The notes: generated by a model not told the origin, from the letters alone. A DNA stretch of 7,688 nucleotides from Pseudomonadota bacterium (GCA_015486505.1 WFRP01000010.1:1-7688); one strand, 5' to 3'. Positions 1 through 5,337 are shown, numbered from the stretch's first letter. Program-made: numbers and translations.

Positions 1-2
1 GT

Positions 3-209
3 CACAATCATCCATCCGGAAATACCGAACCTTCAAAAAATGATATCGAACTTACATACAATATTAAACAATTATTTGAAAAATTAAATATCAGGTTGCT
101 TGATCATATTATCATTGGTGAGCCGGGTAAACACTACTCTTTTATGGAAAAAAGATTAATGAGTGTTGCTGATGCTGATGCTGATGAAAAATTAGATGAT
201 CTCGCGTGA
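3..209 (+). CDS. radC: RadC/JAB (MPN) domain protein, C-terminal part (5' truncated by window)
   Basis: The reading frame is open from the first complete codon and ends at TGA 207-209. The visible 68 residues begin with HNHPSG, the JAB/MPN metal-binding signature of RadC. It continues with PS..D...T and then LLDHIIIGEPGKHYSF, the conserved RadC C-terminus. The serine and aspartate that follow the HxH pair are both present, so the metal site looks intact as far as it can be seen. RadC-family proteins are often carried on mobile islands, and their cellular role is not settled. The tail ends in a short acidic Ala-Asp repeat (ADADADEKLDD) that extends past the usual family end. Repeat R1 starts two bases after the stop. 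The N-terminal helix-hairpin-helix part lies outside the window, so completeness cannot be judged. Confidence 0.92.
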   Translation, partial: HNHPSGNTEPSKNDIELTYNIKQLFEKLNIRLLDHIIIGEPGKHYSFMEKRLMSVADADADEKLDDLA

Positions 210-210
210 A

Positions 211-348
211 TTAGTACCTTACAGAACATTTCTTGTTCAAAAAAACAAGAAATGTTCTGATAAGAGTACTTATTTGCGACCAGCGGATTGCCCCTGGGTG
301 CGGGCCGCAATGCTCCGTTTTGGTTGCGGGAGTTTGTTCCCGCATTAG
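211..348 (+). repeat. Structured repeat R1 (inverted copy at 3765-3915, partial copy at 7631-7688)
   Basis: This is the best-formed copy of a roughly 140-150 bp element. It starts TTAGTACCTTACAG and ends GTTCCCGCATTAG. The 5' half is a long hairpin. Arms 222-237 and 244-259 are a perfect 16-bp pair around a 6-base loop, and CTTA/TAAG plus GTAC/GTAC extend it with single-base bulges. The 3' half has a stem near 300-318 with one bulged T and a perfect 7-bp stem 325-331/338-344. Positions 254-307 match the reverse complement of 3806-3859 at all but two bases. The element may be a structured RNA or a mobile-element end. I do not recognise the family. Confidence 0.85.
222..259 (+). other. Long perfect palindrome inside R1
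   Basis: CAGAACATTTCTTGTT pairs perfectly with AACAAGAAATGTTCTG around the loop CAAAAA. In R2 the matching stem has two compensated base-pair changes: ATTTCTTG/CAAGAAAT becomes ATTTTCTG/CAGAAAAT. The pairing itself therefore appears to be conserved. Lying 13 bases after the radC stop, it could also act on the end of the radC transcript, but it has no T-run and is not a typical intrinsic terminator. Confidence 0.85.
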
Positions 349-377
349 ACCGGTATGCCGGGCACTTTCCGGGCTGC

Positions 378-393
378 TTTTTGTGAGTTGCTT
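378..393 (+). repeat. 16-nt leader repeat, copy 1
   Basis: TTTTTGTGAGTTGCTT occurs here, about 67 bases before the first membrane-protein start, and again at 2284-2299, about 65 bases before the first precursor start. The equal distance to two gene-block starts suggests a shared promoter or regulator site. I cannot identify a convincing -10 box at a fixed distance from it in either place. Confidence 0.5.
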
Positions 394-459
394 TTCTATT
401 CAGGAGGCGTTGCAGATTTAACTTGAATTTTCACCCTTAAACCAGTTGGAGGTATAGTT

Positions 460-825
460 ATGAGTACTGAATCGGCCAAAGAAATTTTATCCAGTCAATC
501 TGATAATAATAATCGTAAACAGAACCGGCGGGGATCAAACTCCGCAACTCAAACGGCGGTTTCCGGCCCCTTAGCAACCGGTAAAGCACTATTCATCACA
601 TTGTCTTTACTGTTTTTTGCCGGCTGTCAGACGGTCAGCCGGAGTGAGTATGACGCCATGAAACAGGGTCTGGAAACTAAGATTGAAATGATTGTCATTA
701 TAGCTTTGATTCTCTGTGTGCTGATCGGGGTTGTAAACTTGTTCGTCGGCAATATTATGGGTTCGAAAACCCTTAAAGACAGTCAATGTCAACCTGAACC
801 GGAAGAGAAGGAGGTGATAAAATGA
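460..825 (+). CDS. Small membrane protein with lipobox-like segment and one TM helix; function unknown
   Basis: The protein has 121 residues and starts at ATG 460, with TTGGAGGT (446-453) seven bases upstream. Residues 1-42 are polar and rich in Asn, Ser and Gln. Residues 43-55 are hydrophobic and end in LFFAGC, resembling a lipoprotein signal with Cys56 as the acylated residue. The start would then be unusually far upstream, because no Met lies between 2 and 65. Residues 77-97 form a clear transmembrane helix, followed by an acidic, lysine-containing tail. The stop overlaps the next start by four bases (ATGA), so the two genes are almost certainly translated together. I do not recognise the family. 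Its position at the head of the run suggests a membrane partner of the following protein. Confidence 0.75.
   Translation: MSTESAKEILSSQSDNNNRKQNRRGSNSATQTAVSGPLATGKALFITLSLLFFAGCQTVSRSEYDAMKQGLETKIEMIVIIALILCVLIGVVNLFVGNIMGSKTLKDSQCQPEPEEKEVIK
808..818 (+). promoter_or_regulatory. Extended Shine-Dalgarno for the second membrane gene
   Basis: AAGGAGGTGAT is complementary to essentially the whole anti-Shine-Dalgarno tail of 16S rRNA. It lies inside the end of the upstream gene, close to the 822 ATG, and supports that start over the ATG at 913, which is in another frame. Confidence 0.85.
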
Positions 826-1244
826 ATATTTTCAGACGTACTAAAGATTTGCCGGAAGCATACAGGCAATGTCCTCCGGTAGAGCAGGAAAAACCGGTTC
901 CACCGGCAGATTTTGAAAATCTGCCGGATTTACATCGGGGTTGTGAAAGTATCAAATATAATTTTCGTACTTTTGAGTACAACTACTTTCCCGGAGGTCA
1001 GTTACGCCATATCGCGGCAAAATTTTTGGTGGCGTTCGGGATGCTTGTCGGGTTCGGCATACTGCTGTTTTCAGGAATCAAGATTCTCCAGATTGTTCTG
1101 GAGCCGCTGCCGGGTATCCTGGCTACCGCCATTATCTCTCTGGTTATGGGAATGGTCGTATTTATGCTGGTATTGAATTTTTTTAAGATCCCCCGATTAA
1201 TATCCAGAATAGCGGGCGGCAGGATTAATTCAAATCACGGGTAA
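822..1244 (+). CDS. Two-TM small membrane protein; function unknown
   Basis: The protein has 140 residues. Residues 1-60 are soluble and Pro/Glu-rich, and two hydrophobic spans follow at about 64-92 and 97-121. The second span ends in a basic patch (FKIPRLISRIAGGR), consistent with a helical hairpin whose ends are both in the cytoplasm. The start is fixed by a near-perfect ribosome binding site and the ATGA overlap with the preceding gene. There is no signal peptide, no catalytic motif and no family I can name. With the preceding protein it makes a membrane pair upstream of a nuclease-like gene, 52 bases before that start. A holin-like, immunity or transport role is possible but unsupported. 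Confidence 0.75.
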   Translation: MNIFRRTKDLPEAYRQCPPVEQEKPVPPADFENLPDLHRGCESIKYNFRTFEYNYFPGGQLRHIAAKFLVAFGMLVGFGILLFSGIKILQIVLEPLPGILATAIISLVMGMVVFMLVLNFFKIPRLISRIAGGRINSNHG

Positions 1245-1296
1245 ACGGATACATTTCTGAATTACAAAATAAACCCTCGCAAAAAGGAGAGATATT

Positions 1297-2256
1297 ATGA
1301 ACGGAGTGACCGTTAAGCCAATCCATAATTTGGAGAGTTATGAGGCTCTTGCTTTACTTGAACGTATTGCTTTGTCTTTGGAGCTGATTTCGGGATCAGC
1401 AGGCAGCGTAAACCGGTTACCGGCGACAAGCGCAGAACTTCCCGGTTGGAATAACAATGTCATCAGATTAGTAGATAGCAGCAGTAAAACCCGGAACTCG
1501 GCGGCGGTAAATGAAAATCAAGCGGCAGTTATCGAAAATTTTCTGGAAAAACGAAATGTCGGCATCAGAAGTATCCCGCCGGAAGATGCCGCTGATTCAA
1601 CCCTGAATTCTCTGGCTGAGTTTATGGGTAACAATTATCAGGGATTACGCAATTTTTTGCTGCATATCAAACGAAATATGCAGCTTGGAGCTCAAATCAA
1701 CCTTTCACTGAAAGAATATCCTCAAAAAGATATTTGTAATATCTGTCAATTCGCCACCCGCTTGTACAAGATAGCTTTTCTCGAAGAGTATAGGTATTTC
1801 AAGTCGCCGCAGTATCTGCTCAGAGCTAAAACGACAACCCTGCCGGTGGCCCAAAATTTTCTTTCCGGCAAATGGCTTGAACGTTTTGTTCTCTTGTCCA
1901 CGCAGAAAGCGGTCAATGCCGCATCCGCCAAATTAAATAAAAAACTGGATTTCTCGTATCTTGCAAACCCTCTGGTAACACTGCCGAATGGTGACGATTT
2001 TGAGTTGGATCTGATTTTTCAGGTTAACGGAGTTAATTACTGGATAGAAGCTAAATCCGGCGACTACCAGAAACATATCAGTAAATATTCACGGATTTCA
2101 AAGATATTGGGTCTTGATAGCAAACATTCAATGATGGTTGTTACCGATATTCCGTCGACACAATCTTCAGCTCTTTCCGCCCTGCACACCATATCAGTGT
2201 TGAAAATGTCGGAATTGCGGGAACGGCTGGTTGAAACCATAACCGCTGAGTCTTGA
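1297..2256 (+). CDS. Protein with C-terminal PD-(D/E)xK nuclease-like domain (Card1/DUF1887-like core)
   Basis: The protein has 319 residues and starts at ATG 1297 after AAGGAGA (1284-1290). The C-terminal third carries the restriction-endonuclease-fold pattern. GKWLE (191-195, Glu195) is followed by FELDLIF (Asp238), a beta hairpin, WIEAKSG (Glu251, Lys253), and then a helix and the strand MMVVTDI. The spacing and the GxWLE...ELD...EAK order resemble the nuclease domain of Card1/Can2-type (DUF1887) proteins. A CARF ligand-sensing domain is not evident in residues 1-180, which are mostly helical and unrecognised. The predicted metal-dependent DNA or RNA cleavage is inferred from the motif only. 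It follows two membrane proteins and precedes the peptide genes by 107 bases, so it may belong to the same unit. It could be a defence effector, a mobile-element nuclease or a structural relic of the fold. Confidence 0.82.
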   Translation: MNGVTVKPIHNLESYEALALLERIALSLELISGSAGSVNRLPATSAELPGWNNNVIRLVDSSSKTRNSAAVNENQAAVIENFLEKRNVGIRSIPPEDAADSTLNSLAEFMGNNYQGLRNFLLHIKRNMQLGAQINLSLKEYPQKDICNICQFATRLYKIAFLEEYRYFKSPQYLLRAKTTTLPVAQNFLSGKWLERFVLLSTQKAVNAASAKLNKKLDFSYLANPLVTLPNGDDFELDLIFQVNGVNYWIEAKSGDYQKHISKYSRISKILGLDSKHSMMVVTDIPSTQSSALSALHTISVLKMSELRERLVETITAES

Positions 2257-2283
2257 TGCTCTGCCCAATACCGAGCCCCTGAT

Positions 2284-2299
2284 TTTTTGTGAGTTGCTT
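2284..2299 (+). repeat. 16-nt leader repeat, copy 2
   Basis: This is an exact second copy of TTTTTGTGAGTTGCTT (first at 378-393), sitting in the leader of precursor gene 1. Similarity beyond the 16 bases is weak, apart from a GCGTTG shared about 17-20 bases further on. It suggests that the membrane/nuclease block and the peptide block share a control element. Confidence 0.5.
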
Positions 2300-2363
2300 A
2301 TGATAGTTGGGAAGCTGCGTTGGCTTGCCACAATTTTTAACTATGAACCAAAAGGAGGAAAAC

Positions 2364-2429
2364 ATGAAAAAAATCATCTTGAGCAAAGGTAAGCGCACTA
2401 TGTCGGATAACGGCAACTGTGGTTGCTGA
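2364..2429 (+). CDS. RiPP precursor peptide 1, C-terminal NGNCGC
   Basis: This tiny gene of 21 codons plus TGA encodes a peptide starting MKKIILSKGKR and ending SDNGNCGC. A strong ribosome binding site (AAAGGAGG, 2351-2358) precedes the ATG. Two other short genes here encode the same plan: MKK, a basic stretch, then NGNCGC. That makes all three convincing despite their length. I take the MKK-containing part as a leader and the Asn-Gly-Asn-Cys-Gly-Cys end as the modified core. The likely modifying enzyme is the radical SAM/SPASM protein at 3928, acting on the Cys residues or their neighbours. The motif is the last thing in the peptide, so no follower is removed. A terminator follows directly. 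Confidence 0.85.
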   Translation: MKKIILSKGKRTMSDNGNCGC

Positions 2430-2439
2430 GTTCGTGGAC

Positions 2440-2463
2440 GGCGGGGCAACCCGCCTTTTTTTT
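2440..2463 (+). terminator. Intrinsic terminator after precursor 1
   Basis: GGCGGG and CCCGCC form a perfect 6-bp GC stem around a GCAA tetraloop, followed by eight Ts. It lies between precursors 1 and 2, 25 bases before the second start. Precursor 1 could therefore be made as a short, abundant transcript, with partial read-through to the genes downstream. Confidence 0.9.
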
Positions 2464-2487
2464 AACCTGAAAAAAAGGAGAAATATT

Positions 2488-2568
2488 ATGAAAAAAATAA
2501 CTGTCAAACCCGACCATCCGGCTCCGCTGACAAATGGTAACTGTGGCTGTGGAGATGATTCCTGGTAA
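2488..2568 (+). CDS. RiPP precursor peptide 2, NGNCGC followed by GDDSW
   Basis: The peptide has 26 residues, beginning MKKITVKPDH and ending TNGNCGCGDDSW. AAAAAGGAG (2472-2480) is a good ribosome binding site seven bases upstream. It shares MKKI and NGNCGC with precursor 1, but the middle is Pro-rich and it has a five-residue acidic tail ending in Trp. The motif need not be terminal, so the tail may be a removable follower or part of the product. A longer overlapping frame from 2534 reads through this gene in another phase and is not a credible start. The beta-repeat protein follows 100 bases later. Confidence 0.85.
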   Translation: MKKITVKPDHPAPLTNGNCGCGDDSW

Positions 2569-2668
2569 ACATTGCGGCCCCGGGTCGTCTGTGGAAACTC
2601 CGGCCCGGGGTAATATTCCGAAACGAAGTGAGGTGATATTCATAAACAACCATCAAAGGAGGAAGAGA

Positions 2669-3301
2669 ATGCGCACAGAATTACAGAATATAAGGGATAT
2701 TAAATTGAACATCGGTATACCGGCAAATATTAAACTGGCCGAATCCGACAACCCGCCGTTTATTGACATTGATATTCCGGAACGGTTCGCTACCAGCTAC
2801 AAATTGAAGACTTCTCAAGATTGCGGTATCCTTGATGTGGGGTTGCGGAGTCATTTTTCGGATCACTGTCTTGATTGTAAATGCAACCTGACGATCTCTT
2901 TACCCTCCGCTAAATTACAGGAGGTCAGGATTGATGCGGTTATGGGCAATATTGATATCGGTTCTCTGAGTTGTCACAGTTTGGAAGTCAGGGATGTTCA
3001 AGGGACTGTGAAACTTAGTCCCGATCTCTCAGCCGACCGGGTTAAATTGAACCTGATTCAAACGGATTCGGATATCAACCTGAATCCTGCGAATTCCAGA
3101 GTAAAGATTAAATCCGTTAACGGAACGACCCTCTTAAACGGCAAAGTTGATATTCAGAAAATTAAGCTCAAATCAATAAATAGCCGAATTAGTATCGGCG
3201 GCTCAAATTTTTGCGGAAATCTCGACATCTGTAACTGTGGCTCCGGAGATGGTCTCGACTGTGAAATAATAAATGGGAAATTCATCTTTGAAAATTTGTA
3301 A
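2669..3301 (+). CDS. Beta-strand-repeat protein, DUF4097-like, Cys-containing
   Basis: The protein has 210 residues. I chose ATG 2669 because AAAGGAGG (2655-2662) lies seven bases upstream. The in-frame ATG at 2534 has no such site and overlaps precursor 2. From about residue 75 the sequence is a run of short alternating strands with the periodicity of DUF4097/adhesin-type right-handed beta helices: VRIDAVMGNIDIGSL, LEVRDVQGTVKLS, VKIKSVNGTTLLNG, KIKLKSINSRISIGG. There is no signal peptide or membrane segment, so it is probably cytosolic. Nine Cys are present, including SDHCLDCKC (67-72) and DICNCGSGDGLDC (188-198), which is unusual for the fold and could bind metal or be a modification target. 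Its place among the precursor genes suggests a scaffold or accessory role, or a larger substrate. That is inference. Confidence 0.78.
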   Translation: MRTELQNIRDIKLNIGIPANIKLAESDNPPFIDIDIPERFATSYKLKTSQDCGILDVGLRSHFSDHCLDCKCNLTISLPSAKLQEVRIDAVMGNIDIGSLSCHSLEVRDVQGTVKLSPDLSADRVKLNLIQTDSDINLNPANSRVKIKSVNGTTLLNGKVDIQKIKLKSINSRISIGGSNFCGNLDICNCGSGDGLDCEIINGKFIFENL

Positions 3302-3371
3302 AAAAGCAAAAATTCGTCACAATTACGCATTAGGCGTTTACCAAAATGGTGCAAAAAAAAAGGAGATAATT

Positions 3372-3551
3372 ATGAATGATATTATCAAAGTTTCTCTGGA
3401 GGTGGGTAAAGGAATCATGGTTCATGCTGATGGCAAACCCTCGGTAATAGTTGCCTATGGTGCCGCCGCCGCGGTTGCAACTATCGGCGCGGCCGTGACC
3501 TACGCCATCTACACCGGGGGCAAAAGTGCAGTCAAACAACTTTGTGAGTAA
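3372..3551 (+). CDS. Small Gly/Ala-rich single-TM peptide
   Basis: The protein has 59 residues. ATG 3372 is chosen because AAAAAAGGAG ends just upstream (near 3355-3364). The in-frame ATG at 3273 overlaps the preceding gene and lacks a site. Residues 1-22 are amphipathic (IIKVSLEVGKGIMVH). Residues 25-48 form an Ala/Gly-rich hydrophobic helix (VIVAYGAAAAVATIGAAVTY), followed by a short basic tail ending in LCE. The length and small-residue packing resemble bacteriocin-like or pore-forming peptides and small membrane accessory proteins, but no family is recognised. It lies between the beta-repeat protein and precursor 3, so it may be an immunity, export or bioactive component. Compare the ORF at 7329. 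Confidence 0.72.
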   Translation: MNDIIKVSLEVGKGIMVHADGKPSVIVAYGAAAAVATIGAAVTYAIYTGGKSAVKQLCE

Positions 3552-3619
3552 AAAGCAGGTTTATCTCCGGTATCCCCGGCAAGATCAATTTGGTCAAAAA
3601 TCAGTAGAGGAGAAGAAGT

Positions 3620-3685
3620 ATGAAAAAGGTACGCATAAAAAGGCATAAGGGTGATACTTGAAACGGTAACTGTGGATGTAGTTAG
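3620..3685 (+). CDS. RiPP precursor peptide 3 with in-frame TGA before NGNCGC
   Basis: After GAGGAGAAG (3606-3614) the frame reads MKKVRIKRHKGDT, then TGA (3659-3661), then NGNCGCS and TAG (3683-3685). The total length is 21 codons, the same as precursor 1, and the motif codons after the TGA are fully kept. Either TGA is read through, as selenocysteine or otherwise, or a recent nonsense change (for example TGG to TGA) inactivated the copy. The site is Asp in precursor 1 and Thr in precursor 2, so no Cys homologue supports selenocysteine. A weak 5-bp stem (3667-3671/3680-3684) lies after the TGA, but similar stems arise from the motif codons in precursor 1. TGA serves as a normal stop in neighbouring genes. 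Confidence 0.7.
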
Positions 3686-3697
3686 CATCCCCTGAAA

Positions 3698-3725
3698 AAG
3701 GGGGAGGGAAACGGCCCTCCCCCTT
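3698..3725. terminator. Strong GC hairpin after precursor 3, possibly bidirectional terminator
   Basis: AAGGGGGAGGG pairs perfectly with CCCTCCCCCTT over 11 bp around a 6-base loop. On the plus strand only two Ts follow, so it is a weak classical terminator in that direction. On the minus strand the stem is followed by TTTTT, so it would work well against transcripts coming from the R2 side. Confidence 0.8.
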
Positions 3726-3764
3726 CATCCAGGATCCAGATTGCAACTGTTTCTGTAAACGGCA

Positions 3765-3915
3765 CTAATACCGGAACAATCCCCGCAACCCAAGCAAGGC
3801 CTTTTCGGCCTGCACCCAGGGACAATCCGCTGGTCGCAAATAAGTACTCTTATCAGAACATTTTCTGATTATTAAATCTTGTTTTTTGTGCAGAAAATAA
3901 CCTGTAAGGTACTAA
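3765..3915 (-). repeat. Structured repeat R2 (inverted relative to R1)
   Basis: Read on the minus strand, it starts TTAGTACCTTACAG (3915-3902), identical to the start of R1, and ends near TATTAG. The 3806-3859 segment is nearly identical to R1. The inner stem differs in sequence but keeps pairing through compensatory changes (ATTTTCTG with CAGAAAAT). In the 3' part, GCAGGCC and GGCC-T-TGC pair with a bulged T, mirroring stems of different sequence in R1 and R3. The final small hairpin seen in R1 and R3 is degraded here. The last bases of R2 overlap the ribosome binding site region of the radical SAM gene. Confidence 0.85.
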
Positions 3916-3927
3916 AAGGAGCATGAC

Positions 3928-5250
3928 ATGGAAAAGTTTTATCTTAATCCCTTTGCGCTGTTACAGACCGCCAATGATAAAAAAGTTCTGTTTCTGACTA
4001 ATCGCGATGATCTTTACTTTGAGATAGAGGACTCAAACCATCCTCTCTTTCGGGCCGAAAATACAGGTGATATTCTGGGGTTGATTCCGGAACTTGAGGA
4101 TGCTGACCGTCAGGCTCTTATAGATGAGGGGGTGATTGCCTTAACCCGATTTGAGCGAAAGCAGCTTCTGGAAGACTGTTATCAAAAACTCAATCTGACT
4201 GAGACTTTTCGTTTAATGATTTTCCCGACCTTGAACTGTAATAACGCCTGTTCCTACTGTTATCAGGAGCATGAAAATCAACCCCGGATGGAATTGTTCG
4301 ATTACAACGCGATCAGGGCTTTGGTGGCAAAAAAAATCGATCAAGGTATAAAAGTTCTTTTCTTTAACATTATGGGCGGCGAAGGAACCCTTGTATGTCG
4401 GGATTTGGCAAAGCATATTCAGGATATCAGGGAGCTATGCGAAGAGTCGAAGGTTGAATTTATCTGCAGTATGACTACCAACGGCCGGCTGCTCCGTAAA
4501 GAACAGATTGCCCGTTCTCTGTTGGACGCGGGAGTGAAATCGTTTCAGATAACGGTGGATGGACCGGCCCACATTCATAATCGATGCCGGCCCGCAATTG
4601 ACCCTCAGGCTGATAGTTATGATGAGACTCTTAAAGGATTGCTGACCTTGAAAAAAATCGGGAGTCAAGATCTGGTCTGCACAATCCGCTGTAATCATAC
4701 TCTAGAGACCGTGGTTGAGGAAAATCTCGAGGAGCATCTCAAATCTATGGCCGGGCATTTTTCCGGTGATGAACGATTTGTTTTTTATAATGTGATGGCG
4801 GCTGATCTGGGGGGGGAGATCGACGGTTCAATTCTTGTCAAAGGGTCAGAACGCCGGAAAAAGCTGCAGGAAGTTAATCAGAAAACGGTAGATATGGGGT
4901 TAACCTTGAAACAAGACACCGGTTTGCCTAACGGCAGGGTCTGTTATGCCGCTATGGAGAACAGTATAGTGGTAATGCCGGGCTTGAAACTGAAGAAATG
5001 CTCGGTTGAACTTAATGATCCGATCAACGATGTTGGCACTCTGCTTGATGATGGAACCCTGCAGCTAAATGACAATCTCAAAAAATGGATTGGAGAAAAT
5101 GATGTTCCCGATAACAAATGTACCAACTGCAGAGTCGCTCCCATCTGTCACGGAAAAGCATGTCCGTACAAATCGATAATCAAAGGCGAGCCGGTCTGTC
5201 CGGATGTAAAGCTGGACGGTAAATTTATGATTCGCAATTTAAGCAAGTGA
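3928..5250 (+). CDS. Radical SAM/SPASM peptide maturase
   Basis: The protein has 440 residues and starts at ATG 3928 with AAAAGGAG (3914-3921). The radical SAM 4Fe-4S/SAM site is CNNACSYC (Cys104, 108, 111), and MGGEG (149-153) provides the SAM-binding GGE motif. TTNGRLL and QITVDGP fit the later barrel strands. The C-terminus is a SPASM region for auxiliary clusters: Cys339, Cys358, then C-x2-C-x5-C-x4-C (398, 401, 407, 412) and Cys424. Residues 1-90 precede the barrel and may bind the leader peptide. Enzymes of this design make thioether or other radical-based crosslinks in RiPP precursors. The three NGNCGC peptides upstream are the obvious substrates. The 242-base gap after precursor 3, with a hairpin and repeat R2, suggests separate transcription. 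I do not assign a named subfamily. A selenobiotic-type maturase is one possibility. Confidence 0.93.
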   Translation: MEKFYLNPFALLQTANDKKVLFLTNRDDLYFEIEDSNHPLFRAENTGDILGLIPELEDADRQALIDEGVIALTRFERKQLLEDCYQKLNLTETFRLMIFPTLNCNNACSYCYQEHENQPRMELFDYNAIRALVAKKIDQGIKVLFFNIMGGEGTLVCRDLAKHIQDIRELCEESKVEFICSMTTNGRLLRKEQIARSLLDAGVKSFQITVDGPAHIHNRCRPAIDPQADSYDETLKGLLTLKKIGSQDLVCTIRCNHTLETVVEENLEEHLKSMAGHFSGDERFVFYNVMAADLGGEIDGSILVKGSERRKKLQEVNQKTVDMGLTLKQDTGLPNGRVCYAAMENSIVVMPGLKLKKCSVELNDPINDVGTLLDDGTLQLNDNLKKWIGENDVPDNKCTNCRVAPICHGKACPYKSIIKGEPVCPDVKLDGKFMIRNLSK

Positions 5251-5337
5251 CTTGGTAAAGAAATTTAAGCCTTTTCAGCCAACCTCATATCCCGCCTCTG
5301 ACCACCTGAATCCGTGCCATCCCACCAGCTTTACAAT

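Noticed and set aside
211..348. R repeats as integron attC sites
   Set aside because: They are palindromic and lie between small cassettes, but they lack the GTTRRRY/RYYYAAC core sites, and no integrase is seen.
233..421. 62-codon frame from ATG 233
   Set aside because: It runs through the R1 hairpin and repeat, has no ribosome binding site, and its composition reflects the repeat.
773..982. Minus-strand frames opposite the main genes (for example 773-982, 2141-2449, 4435-4698)
   Set aside because: They lie opposite well-supported genes, lack ribosome binding sites and have no recognisable motifs.
2534..2668. Longer N-terminus for the beta-repeat protein from ATG 2534
   Set aside because: It overlaps precursor 2 out of frame, has no ribosome binding site and adds an atypical 45-residue segment. 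ATG 2669 has AAAGGAGG at good spacing.
3273..3371. Longer start for the Gly/Ala membrane peptide
   Set aside because: It overlaps the end of the preceding gene, while ATG 3372 has its own strong ribosome binding site.
3659..3661. TGA reassigned genome-wide to a sense codon
   Set aside because: TGA ends the radC, nuclease, precursor 1, maturase and antitoxin genes at sensible places, and TGG is used for Trp.
3667..3684. Convincing SECIS element after the TGA
   Set aside because: The stem is only 5 bp and its loop is closer to the TGA than usual. The motif codons form a similar stem in precursor 1, which has no TGA before the motif, so this is not proof.
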